This document shows positions 42,689 to 51,152 of a DNA stretch of 64,000 nt, in pieces. Every line of letters starts with the position of its first letter. Positions within the stretch are counted from its first letter, which is position 1. The DNA is from Ruegeria pomeroyi (GTDB lineage Bacteria; Pseudomonadota; Alphaproteobacteria; Rhodobacterales; Rhodobacteraceae): the NCBI RefSeq assembly GCF_021405525.1, contig NZ_JAGQAG010000001.1, positions 2,480,001 through 2,544,000 on the forward strand, written 5' to 3'. The notes beneath the pieces are model-generated. The model did not search any database and was not told the DNA's origin. It worked only from the letters and a program-made list of their open reading frames with translations. The translations under genes and the position numbers were made by a program.

Positions 42689-43072
42689 ATGAGCACATTC
42701 GACGAAGACCTGTTCCTCAAGGGGCTGGAACAGCGCAAGGCCACGCTGGGCGCCGATTACGTGGAAAGGAACCTCGCCGCCGCCGACGACTTCACCCGCC
42801 CCTTTCAGGAGGCGATGACCGCCTGGTGCTGGGGCTTTGGCTGGGGGGACGACGTGATCGAGCCCAAGACCCGCTCGATGATGAACCTCGCCATGATCGG
42901 CGCGCTGGGCAAGATGCATGAATGGGAAATCCATTGCCGTGGCGCGCGCACCAACGGGGTTAGCCGCGACGAGATCCGCGCCATCATCCACGTGATCGGC
43001 ATCTATTGCGGCGTGCCGCAGGCGCTGGAGTGTTTCCGCGTCGCTCGACGGGTGCTCGACAGCGAGGACTGA
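42689..43072 (+). CDS. Carboxymuconolactone decarboxylase family protein
   Basis: A 127-residue all-helical protein of the CMD family. The core KTRSMMNLAMIGALGKMHEWEIHCRGARTNGVSRDEIRAIIHVIGIYCGVPQALECF matches the PcaC-type pattern. It lacks the CxxC pair of AhpD peroxidases. The N-terminal start at 42689 follows ACGGAG; the frame upstream is not protein-like. It lies between the Rieske gene and mgdA; members of this family often act as small accessory lyases or isomerases in oxidative pathways. No aromatic catabolism genes are nearby, so a role with the Rieske product is more likely than in protocatechuate breakdown. Confidence 0.8.
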   Translation: MSTFDEDLFLKGLEQRKATLGADYVERNLAAADDFTRPFQEAMTAWCWGFGWGDDVIEPKTRSMMNLAMIGALGKMHEWEIHCRGARTNGVSRDEIRAIIHVIGIYCGVPQALECFRVARRVLDSED

Positions 43073-43191
43073 CCTCGCCACAGGCCCGCGCCTTTTGATG
43101 GGCATGTCCGATTTGAACCCCAAGTGGTCCGAAGATGTCCGCGACTCGGGGCCGGTTTCCAGCCAGCATGGGGCAAAGGGAGTCGGATTCG

Positions 43192-44442
43192 ATGGGCTAT
43201 TCAGGACTACGGGTCATCAAAGAGGCGCTGACCGGTCACCGCGGCTGGGGACCGGCCTGGCGCGATGCCGCGCCCAAGGCGCAGTATGATTATGTCATCA
43301 TCGGCGGCGGCGGCCATGGGCTGGCCACGGCCTATTACCTCGCCAAGGAGTTCCGCCAGGCGCGGATCGCGGTCCTGGAAAAGGGCTGGATCGGTGGCGG
43401 CAATGTGGGCCGCAACACCACCATCATCCGCTCGAACTATCTGCTGGACGGCAACGAGCCGTTCTACGAGTTCTCGCTGAAACTGTGGGAGGGGCTGGAG
43501 CAGGAGTTGAACTATAACGCGATGGTCAGCCAACGCGGCATCCTCAACCTGATCCATTCCGACGCCCAGCGCGACGCTTTCATCCGCCGGGGCAACGCGA
43601 TGATGCTGAACGGTGCCGATGCCGACCTACTCAGCACCGAACAGATCAAGGCACGCTATCCGTTCCTGAATGTCGACAATGCCCGGTTCCCGATCAAGGG
43701 CGGGCTGGCGCAGCACCGGGGCGGCACCGTGCGCCACGACGCGGTGGCCTGGGGCTATGCCCGCGCCGCCGACCGGCACGGCGTCGACATCATCCAGAAT
43801 TGCGAGGTTACCGGCTTCCGCATCGAGAACGGCACCTGCACCGGGGTCGAAACCTCGCGCGGGGTGATCGGCGCGGGCAAGGTGGCGGCCTGTGTCGCCG
43901 GGTCCTCCTCGCGGCTGATGGAAAAGGCGGGCATGCGCCTGCCGATCGAAAGCCATGTGTTGCAGGCCTTTGTCTCCGAGGGTCTGAAACCGCTCTTGCC
44001 CGGGGTGATCACCTTTGGCGCGGGGCATTTCTATTGCAGCCAGTCCGACAAGGGCGGGCTGGTCTTTGGCGGCGATATCGACGGCTATAACTCCTATGCC
44101 CAGCGCGGCAACCTGCCGGTGATCGAGGATGTCTGCGAGGGCGGCATGGCGATCTTTCCGATGCTGGGCCGCGCCCGTCTGCTGCGCAGCTGGGGCGGCA
44201 TCATGGACATGTCGATGGACGGCTCGCCGATCATCGACCGCACCCATATCGGCGGGCTCTATTTCAACGGCGGCTGGTGTTACGGCGGGTTCAAGGCGAC
44301 GCCGGCCTCGGGCTTTGCCTATGCGCATCTTCTGGCCACCGACAGCCCGCACAAGACCGCCGCCGCCTATCGGTTCGACCGGTTCGCGCGCGGGCGGATG
44401 ATCGACGAAAAGGGCATGGGCAACCAGCCCAACCTGCATTGA
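43192..44442 (+). CDS. mgdA: N-methylglutamate dehydrogenase subunit A (sarcosine oxidase beta-like)
   Basis: MgdA is the FAD-binding subunit homologous to heterotetrameric sarcosine oxidase beta (SoxB). The 416 residues include the dinucleotide motif YVIIGGGGHGLATAYYLAK (about 32-50), VLEKGWIGGGNVGRNTTIIRSNYL near the flavin, and a C-terminal GGWCYGGFKATPASG. Together with MgdBCD it oxidises N-methylglutamate to glutamate, releasing formaldehyde bound to tetrahydrofolate. Start ATG at 43192 has AAGGGAG 9 bases upstream and restores the usual MGYS N-terminus. The same-cluster mgs and gmaS genes support N-methylglutamate over sarcosine as substrate. Confidence 0.88.
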   Translation: MGYSGLRVIKEALTGHRGWGPAWRDAAPKAQYDYVIIGGGGHGLATAYYLAKEFRQARIAVLEKGWIGGGNVGRNTTIIRSNYLLDGNEPFYEFSLKLWEGLEQELNYNAMVSQRGILNLIHSDAQRDAFIRRGNAMMLNGADADLLSTEQIKARYPFLNVDNARFPIKGGLAQHRGGTVRHDAVAWGYARAADRHGVDIIQNCEVTGFRIENGTCTGVETSRGVIGAGKVAACVAGSSSRLMEKAGMRLPIESHVLQAFVSEGLKPLLPGVITFGAGHFYCSQSDKGGLVFGGDIDGYNSYAQRGNLPVIEDVCEGGMAIFPMLGRARLLRSWGGIMDMSMDGSPIIDRTHIGGLYFNGGWCYGGFKATPASGFAYAHLLATDSPHKTAAAYRFDRFARGRMIDEKGMGNQPNLH

Positions 44443-44455
44443 GAGGGCACCGGAC

Positions 44456-44743
44456 ATGTTGATCGACCATCCCATCCTGGGCCCGCGCGACAGCAGCGAA
44501 TTCGTCTACAAGGGCGACGCCGCCCTGATCCGCCGCCCCGACTGGCAGGCCCCCGACGCGCTGGAGCAGTTCATCGACTATGGCTATCTGCGCGACAACC
44601 CCGCGGGCCTGCACCGCGAGCTGTGGTTTCACGAACAGGGCGACCGCTCGTGGCTGGTGGTGACCCGCGACACCACCACGCATGAGATCACATCCGTCGA
44701 ACTGGCCCGCGACGTGGCCCGCAAGGAGGGACGCTCCAGATGA
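44456..44743 (+). CDS. mgdB: N-methylglutamate dehydrogenase subunit B (SoxD-like)
   Basis: The 95-residue small subunit corresponds to sarcosine oxidase delta. Conserved parts are HPILGPRDSSEFVYKGDA, LRDNPAGLHRELWFHEQGDRSWLVVTRDTTTHEI. Sarcosine oxidase delta subunits bind zinc through Cys pairs near the N-terminus; those Cys are absent here, where a His and other residues stand. It is 13 bp after mgdA and overlaps mgdC by ATGA. Confidence 0.87.
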   Translation: MLIDHPILGPRDSSEFVYKGDAALIRRPDWQAPDALEQFIDYGYLRDNPAGLHRELWFHEQGDRSWLVVTRDTTTHEITSVELARDVARKEGRSR

Positions 44744-47691
44744 CCGGCCCCAATCGTCTGAACGGCGGTCTGATCGACCGCAGCAAACCGCTGAGTTTCA
44801 CCTTTGACGGGCGCAGCTATCGCGGCTTTGCCGGGGATACGCTGGCCTCGGCCCTGTTGGCCAACGATGTGCGGCTGATGGGGCGCTCGTTCAAATATCA
44901 CCGCCCGCGCGGCCCGATGAGCGCGGGCTCCGAAGAGCCCAATGCCATCGTCGAGCTGCGCGAGGGCGCCCGCAAGGAACCCAATACCCGCGCCACCACC
45001 GCCGAGCTGTTCGACGGGCTGAGCGCCAATTCGCAGAACCGCTGGCCCTCGCTGAAATGGGACGTGATGGCGGTCAACGACCGACTGTCCAATTTCTTTG
45101 CCGCCGGGTTCTATTACAAGACATTCATGTGGCCCGCCGCCTTCTGGGAGAAGGTTTACGAGCCGATCATCCGCAAGGCGGCAGGGCTGGGCACGCTCAG
45201 CCATGCGCCCGACCCCGACAGCTATGACAAGGGGTTTCTGCATTGCGACCTTCTGGTGATCGGCGCTGGCCCGGCCGGGCTGGCGGCGGCACTGACGGCC
45301 GCGCAATCGGGGGCGCAGGTCATCGTCGCGGACGAGGATTTCCTGCCCGGCGGGCGGCTCAACGCCGAAACCTTTGCGCTGGGTGACCAATCCGGCGCGG
45401 CCTGGGCCGCCGAGACCGCCGCCGCGCTGCAAGCCATGCCCAATGTGCGGCTGATGACGCGCAGCACGGTGATCGGCGCCTTTGACCATGGTATCTATGG
45501 CGTGGTCGAGCGGGTCAGCGACCACCTGCCCCAGCCGCTGCCGGGCAAGCCGCGCCAGATCCTGTGGCGGGTCTATTCGCGCCGCGCCATCCTGGCCGCC
45601 GGGGCCACCGAGCGCCCGATCGTGTTCGAGAACAACGACCGCCCCGGCATCATGCTGGCCTCGGCCCTGCGCAGCTATGCCAACCGCTGGGCGGCAACAC
45701 CCGCGCGCGCGGTGGCGGTGTTCACCAACAATGACGACGGCCATCGCACCGCGCGGGATCTGAGCGCCCAGGGGGTCAGCGCCGTGGTGATCGACACCCG
45801 CACGGACGCGCCCGAAACCACCGATTACGAGACCATCCCCGGCGCCACCGTCACCAATACCCAAGGGCGTCTGGGCCTGACCACGGTCGAGGTGACGCTG
45901 GCCACCGGCACCACCCGAACGCTCAGCGTCGGCGGGCTGGGCGTCTCGGGCGGCTGGAACCCGAACGTGCACCTGACCTGCCACCAGCGCGGGCGCCCGG
46001 TCTGGGACCAGGCAATCGCGGCCTTTGTGCCGGGCGGCACCCTGCCGGTGGGCCTGATCCCGGCGGGCGCGGCACAGGGCGTGTTCAGCACCCATGGCGC
46101 GCTGGCCTCGGGGCAAGCGGCGGCACAGCAGGCACTGTCCGATCTGGGCATCACGGCGAAACCCGCCGCCCTGCCCCAGGCCGAGGACGCGCCGGTCAAC
46201 GTCACCCCCTTCTGGCACGTCAGGGGCGCCAAGCGCGCCTGGGTCGATCAGCAGAACGACGTCACCGCCAAGGATGTGAAACTGGCCCATCAGGAGAACT
46301 TCGTCTCGGTCGAGCACCTGAAACGCTATACCACGCTGGGCATGGCGACCGATCAGGGCAAGACCTCGAACATGGCCGGTCTGGCGATCATGGCCGAGGT
46401 GGCGGGCAAGTCGATCCCCGAGGTCGGCACCACCATGTTCCGCCCGCCCTACACGCCCACGGCGATGGGCGCCTTTGCGGGCCGTTCGCGCGACATGGAT
46501 TTCCGACCCACCCGCAAGACGCCCAGCCATGTCTGGGCCGAGGAACAGGGCGCGATCTTTGTCGAGGTCGGCATGTGGCTGCGCGCGCAATGGTTCCCCC
46601 GCCCCGGCGAAACCCATTGGCGCCAGAGCGTCGACCGCGAGGTCACCCAGACCCGCAAGTCGGTCGGCATCTGCGATGTGACCACGCTGGGCAAGATCGA
46701 CGTGCAGGGCGCGAATGCGGCCGAGTTCCTCAACAAGGTCTATTGCAACGGCTTTGCCAAGCTGGCGGTGGGGCGCACCCGTTATGGGCTGATGCTGCGC
46801 GAGGATGGCATCGCGATGGATGACGGCACCGCCGCGCGTCTGGCCGAGGATCATTTCGTGGTGACCACCACCACCGCCAATGCGGTGGCGGTCTATCGCC
46901 ACATGGAATTCGTGCGCCAATGCCTGTTCCCGGACATGGATGTGCAGCTGATCTCGACCACCGAGGCCTGGGCGCAATTTGCCGTGGCCGGACCCAATGC
47001 GCGCAAGCTGCTGCAAAAGATCGTCGATCCGGCGCATGACATCTCGAACGAGGGTTTTCCCTTCATGGCCTGTGCCGAGATCACCGTTTGCGGCGGGCTG
47101 CGGGCGCGGCTGTTCCGCATCTCGTTCTCGGGCGAGCTGGCCTATGAGATCGCGGTTCCCACCCGCTATGGCGACGCGCTGATCCGGCGGATGATGCAGG
47201 CGGGCGAAGAATTCGACGTGGTTGCCTATGGCACCGAGGCGCTGGGGGTGATGCGGATCGAGAAAGGCCATGCCGCCGGCAACGAGCTGAACGGCACCAC
47301 CACCGCGCTCAACCTCGGGATGGGGCGGATGGTGTCCAAGAAGAAGGACTCGATCGGCTCGACCCTGTCCGAACGCGAGGGGTTGAACGAAGCGGATGCG
47401 CTGAAACTGGTCGGGTTCCGCCCGGTGAATCCGCAGGACAAGGTGCCCGCCGGATCGCATCTGATGACCCGGGGCGACCCGGTCGATGCCGCCCATGACC
47501 AGGGCTATGTCACCTCGGCCTGCTACTCGCCCAGCCTGGGCTGTCATATCGGCATCGGCTTTCTGAAATCCGGCGACAGCCGCAAGGGCGAGGTCGTTCG
47601 CCTTGTCAGCCCGCTGACCGGGCTCGACCACGAGGTCGAGGTGGTAAGCGCCCATTTCGTCGATCCAGAAGGAGAGCGTCTGCGTGCATGA
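44740..47691 (+). CDS. mgdC: N-methylglutamate dehydrogenase subunit C (SoxA-like)
   Basis: The 983-residue large subunit matches sarcosine oxidase alpha. In order: an N-terminal 2Fe-2S ferredoxin-like fold without metal (SFTFDGRSYRGFAGDTLASALLANDVRLMGRSFKYHRPRG split over residues 15-60), an NAD/FAD domain with LLVIGAGPAGLAAALTAAQSG (about 168-188), a central region with CHQRGR and GVFSTHGALASG, and a C-terminal GcvT folate domain (about 600-980; SGELAYEIAVPTRYG). The folate domain accepts the C1 unit from N-methylglutamate oxidation. The start overlaps the mgdB stop, and the end overlaps mgdD by 8 bp. Confidence 0.9.
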   Translation: MTGPNRLNGGLIDRSKPLSFTFDGRSYRGFAGDTLASALLANDVRLMGRSFKYHRPRGPMSAGSEEPNAIVELREGARKEPNTRATTAELFDGLSANSQNRWPSLKWDVMAVNDRLSNFFAAGFYYKTFMWPAAFWEKVYEPIIRKAAGLGTLSHAPDPDSYDKGFLHCDLLVIGAGPAGLAAALTAAQSGAQVIVADEDFLPGGRLNAETFALGDQSGAAWAAETAAALQAMPNVRLMTRSTVIGAFDHGIYGVVERVSDHLPQPLPGKPRQILWRVYSRRAILAAGATERPIVFENNDRPGIMLASALRSYANRWAATPARAVAVFTNNDDGHRTARDLSAQGVSAVVIDTRTDAPETTDYETIPGATVTNTQGRLGLTTVEVTLATGTTRTLSVGGLGVSGGWNPNVHLTCHQRGRPVWDQAIAAFVPGGTLPVGLIPAGAAQGVFSTHGALASGQAAAQQALSDLGITAKPAALPQAEDAPVNVTPFWHVRGAKRAWVDQQNDVTAKDVKLAHQENFVSVEHLKRYTTLGMATDQGKTSNMAGLAIMAEVAGKSIPEVGTTMFRPPYTPTAMGAFAGRSRDMDFRPTRKTPSHVWAEEQGAIFVEVGMWLRAQWFPRPGETHWRQSVDREVTQTRKSVGICDVTTLGKIDVQGANAAEFLNKVYCNGFAKLAVGRTRYGLMLREDGIAMDDGTAARLAEDHFVVTTTTANAVAVYRHMEFVRQCLFPDMDVQLISTTEAWAQFAVAGPNARKLLQKIVDPAHDISNEGFPFMACAEITVCGGLRARLFRISFSGELAYEIAVPTRYGDALIRRMMQAGEEFDVVAYGTEALGVMRIEKGHAAGNELNGTTTALNLGMGRMVSKKKDSIGSTLSEREGLNEADALKLVGFRPVNPQDKVPAGSHLMTRGDPVDAAHDQGYVTSACYSPSLGCHIGIGFLKSGDSRKGEVVRLVSPLTGLDHEVEVVSAHFVDPEGERLRA

Positions 47692-48244
47692 TCTGAACCC
47701 GATAACGCCGCTGGGCGCTGCCGCTCCGGTGGTCGAGAGCCATGGCCCGGTGACCCTGACCGAAGTGACCGAAACGGCGCTGGCCTCGGTCGCGGCGCGG
47801 CTTGGCCGCGAGGCCGAGACGACAACCCTGTTGACCGAGGTGCTGGGCGCCGCGCCCCCGACCCCGGCCCGGCTGAACCCCGGCACGCCCGGCGCCTTTT
47901 GGATGGGGCCCGATCAATGGATGGTCGAGGCGCCGCTGAGCACACACGAGGACCTGGCCGCGCAGCTGGCCGCCCGCGCCAATGGCGCGGCCAGCGTCAC
48001 CGAACAGACCGATGCCTGGTGCCGGTTCGACCTGACCGGCGACAATCTGGCGGATGTGTTCGAACGGCTCTGCCCCGCCAATACCCGTGCCTTTGCCGGG
48101 GGCGAGGCGGTGCGCAGCGCGATCGACCATCTGGGCTGTTTCCTGCTGTGCCGGGCACCCGATCATATCACGGTGCTGGGGCCACGCTCGGCGGCGGGCT
48201 CGCTGCATCACGCGCTGGTGGTGGCGATGCGCGCGGCGTTCTGA
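47684..48244 (+). CDS. mgdD: N-methylglutamate dehydrogenase subunit D (SoxG-like)
   Basis: The 186-residue gamma-like subunit begins at a GTG overlapping the end of mgdC, with AAGGAGAG 7 bases upstream. SoxG-type features include GPDQWMVEAP, ASVTEQTDAWCRFDLTGDNLADVFERLCP and the C-terminal LLCRAPDHITVLGPRSAAGSLHHAL. The subunit completes the heterotetramer. The gene ends exactly where the convergent GlxA regulator gene ends, with no gap between stop codons. Confidence 0.87.
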   Translation: MHDLNPITPLGAAAPVVESHGPVTLTEVTETALASVAARLGREAETTTLLTEVLGAAPPTPARLNPGTPGAFWMGPDQWMVEAPLSTHEDLAAQLAARANGAASVTEQTDAWCRFDLTGDNLADVFERLCPANTRAFAGGEAVRSAIDHLGCFLLCRAPDHITVLGPRSAAGSLHHALVVAMRAAF

Positions 48245-49234
48245 TCAGACCGAGGGCACCGGCAGGTTGCCCTCGACCCGGTAGAGGTTGATCCGCTTGC
48301 GGTCCTGCTGCGGGGTCAGGCCAAAGGCCTCGCGGTAATGCCGCACCAGCGGCTTGGCGTTGGCATAGCCCACCGCCGCCGCAACGTCCGAGATACTGTC
48401 ATTGGTATACATGACGATCTGACGCGCCGCCTGCATCCGCAGGTGGCGGAAATAGCCGGTCGGGTTCTGTCCGGTGGCCTGTTTGAAACAACGCTCCAGA
48501 TGCCGGGGGGTGATGTTCAGCCGCTCGGCAATCATCGCGATACTGGCGGGCGCGGCCAGGTTCTCGGCAAAGATTTCAACGGCGCGTCCCACCAGCGGCG
48601 ACATTTCGCCCTCGGCATCGGCAGCCTGATGGATCGGCAGCGCCTGTTTCACTCCCGCCTTGCGCATGATCGGGTGCTGGAACCAGCAGGCGACCTCGTT
48701 GGCCACGTTGGCGCCCAGCGCTGCCTCGATCATGCTCAGCGCCAGGTCGAAGGCCGCCGCCGCCCCCGAGGCGGTCAGCAGACGCGGCGAGATCTCGATC
48801 ACCTCGTTGCTGCGGCGGATCTCGGGGAATTCGGCGGCAAACGCCGCCTCGTAACACCAATGCACCGACAGGCGCTCGTCGCGCACCACGCCGCTGCGCA
48901 CCAGCGGAAAGACGCCGCCGCTGATCGCGCCCAACACGGTGCCGTGCCGTTCGATCCGGCGCAGCAGCGAGGCGGTGCGCGGGTTCTCGAACCGGGCCAC
49001 CGGGGCAGACAGCAGCACCAGATAGTCAAGCGCCGCCACGGTCTCCAGACTGGCGTCCGGATCAAAGGTGATGCCCGCGCTCGACACCACCTTGTGGGGC
49101 AGTTCCGACACCAGCCGCCAGGCGAAACTGTCCGACATCGAGATCTCGTTGGCCGCGCGCAGCGGCTCGATGATCGAGGTCAGGCAGGCCATGGGAAAGC
49201 CCGGAAACAGCAGAAACCCGATACGTGTGGTCAT
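48245..49234 (-). CDS. GlxA family (AraC-type) transcriptional regulator
   Basis: A 329-residue regulator with an N-terminal DJ-1/PfpI-like domain (about 1-200; IGFLLFPGFPMACLTSIIEPLRAAN, GTVLGAISGGVFPL) that lacks the nucleophilic Cys, and a C-terminal AraC helix-turn-helix pair (about 225-315; LAAPASIAMIAERLNITPRHLERCFKQATGQNPTGYFRHLRM). Relatives (GbdR, CdhR) control glycine betaine and carnitine catabolism. It is convergent with mgdABCD and divergent from the XRE-cupin gene, and so is a candidate controller of methylated-amine genes here. Confidence 0.9.
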   Translation of the reverse strand: MTTRIGFLLFPGFPMACLTSIIEPLRAANEISMSDSFAWRLVSELPHKVVSSAGITFDPDASLETVAALDYLVLLSAPVARFENPRTASLLRRIERHGTVLGAISGGVFPLVRSGVVRDERLSVHWCYEAAFAAEFPEIRRSNEVIEISPRLLTASGAAAAFDLALSMIEAALGANVANEVACWFQHPIMRKAGVKQALPIHQAADAEGEMSPLVGRAVEIFAENLAAPASIAMIAERLNITPRHLERCFKQATGQNPTGYFRHLRMQAARQIVMYTNDSISDVAAAVGYANAKPLVRHYREAFGLTPQQDRKRINLYRVEGNLPVPSV

Positions 49235-49371
49235 TCCGGGCGATCCTTTGGCTTGTCATTCCACGGCGGGAATTTTATTGGAGAGAAAAAATTATGCAAT
49301 GTGGTGAATAACGGCTAGAGTTGAAGCAGAACTGACCGCAGGGCAATACAGGAAGAGCTTGAGGAACCCCC

Positions 49372-50025
49372 ATGAATGCTGCAAAGGATCTCCGCATGAC
49401 ACAGCTTTTGCAAGATCCCCATAGCGTTCGCGAGGAACGCGAGAAGGTTCTCGAGGTCGCCATCGGCCGCGAGGTTCGCGCCTTTCGCAAGCAGCAGGGC
49501 ATTACCGTGGCCGAGTTGTCGAAACTGACCGACCTGTCGATCGGGATGCTGTCCAAGATCGAAAACGGCAACACCTCGCCCTCGCTCACCACGCTGCAAA
49601 CCCTGGCCAATGCGCTGTCGGTGCCGCTGACCGCGTTCTTCAAGGGCTACGAGGAAAAGCGCGAGGCGATCCATACCAAGGCGGGACAGGGGTTGGAGAT
49701 CGAGCGCGCCGGTACCCGCGCCGGGCATCAATACAGCCTGCTTGGCCATATCGGGTCAAATTCCAGCGGTGTCATCGTCGAACCCTATCTGATCACGCTC
49801 AGCACGGAGTCGGACACGTTCAAGACCTTTCAGCATGACGGGATCGAGATGATCTACATGCTCGAAGGCAAGGTCGACTACCTGCATGGCAGCGAGATCT
49901 ATCCGCTGGAGCCGGGCGACACGCTGTTCTTTGACGCCGACGCGCCACACGGGCCAGAGCGTCTGGTGGAATTGCCGACGCGCTATCTGTCGGTGATCTG
50001 CTATCCGCAGCAGAAAAAGGGCTGA
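49372..50025 (+). CDS. XRE-cupin transcriptional regulator
   Basis: A 217-residue regulator. The helix-turn-helix is at about residues 30-88 (IGREVRAFRKQQGITVAELSKLTDLSIGMLSKIENGNTSPSLTTLQTLANAL), and a cupin sensor domain at about 140-210 (FQHDGIEMIYMLEGKVDYLHGSEIYPLEPGDTLFFDADAPHGPERL). Such proteins (PuuR-like) often sense small metabolites such as amines or amino acids. GAGGA precedes the ATG at 49372. It is convergent with the dmm operon, which ends only 49 bp away, and is a plausible regulator of it. Confidence 0.9.
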   Translation: MNAAKDLRMTQLLQDPHSVREEREKVLEVAIGREVRAFRKQQGITVAELSKLTDLSIGMLSKIENGNTSPSLTTLQTLANALSVPLTAFFKGYEEKREAIHTKAGQGLEIERAGTRAGHQYSLLGHIGSNSSGVIVEPYLITLSTESDTFKTFQHDGIEMIYMLEGKVDYLHGSEIYPLEPGDTLFFDADAPHGPERLVELPTRYLSVICYPQQKKG

Positions 50026-50073
50026 GCCGCCCGGACCGGGACGCGCTTGCGCATCCCGGCCTTGTCTTGCGCG

Positions 50074-51141
50074 TTACGTCTGCAACGGCGGTTCCGTTTC
50101 CAGATCGGGCCAGATCCCCGGCGAAGTCGGCAGCCCGTCGTCATACCGGCTGAGATAGTCCAGCATCAAAGGACGATTGGCGATGAACCCCTTGTAGGTG
50201 GCCAACTCCTCGGGCAGGTCGCGCACCACCCGGTGCAGGCGGCGGCCCCATTTCGGCACCGTCACCAGATCCTGAAACGCGATCAGGTAACAGCGGATCG
50301 GGAACAACAGCGCGTTCGAGCGCGGCAGCCGGTAAAAGGTCTGCAACTCGACCCTGAGATGCTGCTTGGCGCCGATATTCTCGGGCGTCAGCGTGGTCTT
50401 CTGCACCCCCCATTTGTGATAGTTCTCGGGGCTGGTATCGAGCAGCGGATTGACCGTCATGGTCCAGTTCAGCCGCCGCGCAGGCGCCCCCTGCTGGATG
50501 TTGAGCAGGAATTTCAGCGCCCGCTTGAAGATGCCCATCTCATGGGCCAGCGGCACCGGCGCGTGCCATTCGAAGAAATCCATGCCGATGTCGAAATCCA
50601 GGCTCCAGTCCGCCTGTGTCGTCACCATGCCCGCATCCATGTACAGCATGTCGCCGCGCTGATCGAGCACCGCGTAATCGCCCTGCGCCTGCCGGGTGAT
50701 GTATTCCAGCGGCCCGCAGGGCAGCGTGGTTTCATCAAGGAAGGTAAAGGTGTGGTCGATCCCCATCGGCTTGTTGATCCAGCGCCAGCGGTCGCCGTCG
50801 CGGTGCAGTTCGAACAGGTCGGGGTAATCCTCGGACTTGCTGACCATGATCAGTTCCAGCGTGTCCCAGCCCGCCAGCGTCATATGCGGCAGAGACTGAC
50901 AGCGCAGCGGATCCTCGGCCAGCACGATGGCGCGGTCGGCCATTTCCGAGACGTAATGCTCGTCCACGTCGAACCGCTTTTCATAGACCGAGCCCGCCGG
51001 GCCGCCCCGGTGCTGCTCCATGTTCACCGAATACATGTAGCTGTCTTCGTGGAACGGGAAGGGAAAGCGCTTGATCGCCCAGTCCGAATTGCGGAACGAG
51101 TAATCGTCGCGAAAGGTTTCGGTGTTGAATTGGATCGTCAT
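50074..51141 (-). CDS. dmmC: Heme-dependent oxidative N-demethylase family protein (DUF3445), dimethylamine monooxygenase subunit
   Basis: A 355-residue member of the HODM_asu-like family (formerly DUF3445), which binds a heme used for oxidative N-demethylation. In the dmm cluster this is the oxygenase component that converts dimethylamine to monomethylamine and formaldehyde. Features are RNSDWAIKRFPFPFHEDSYMY near the N-terminus and GWDTLELIMVSKSEDYPDLFELHRDGDRWRWINKPMG. It is last in the order GcvT, small subunit, reductase, this gene, which corresponds to dmmD-A-B-C as I remember it; the letter is less certain than the family. It starts 11 bp after the reductase gene. Confidence 0.84.
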   Translation of the reverse strand: MTIQFNTETFRDDYSFRNSDWAIKRFPFPFHEDSYMYSVNMEQHRGGPAGSVYEKRFDVDEHYVSEMADRAIVLAEDPLRCQSLPHMTLAGWDTLELIMVSKSEDYPDLFELHRDGDRWRWINKPMGIDHTFTFLDETTLPCGPLEYITRQAQGDYAVLDQRGDMLYMDAGMVTTQADWSLDFDIGMDFFEWHAPVPLAHEMGIFKRALKFLLNIQQGAPARRLNWTMTVNPLLDTSPENYHKWGVQKTTLTPENIGAKQHLRVELQTFYRLPRSNALLFPIRCYLIAFQDLVTVPKWGRRLHRVVRDLPEELATYKGFIANRPLMLDYLSRYDDGLPTSPGIWPDLETEPPLQT

Positions 51142-51152
51142 CGCGGTCTCCT

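Noticed and set aside
44629-47886. A 1085-codon open frame on the minus strand
   Set aside because: It is the antisense shadow of mgdC and mgdD, caused by high GC at third positions; its translation is rich in Arg, His and Gly with no domain, while the plus strand encodes clear sarcosine-oxidase-like subunits.
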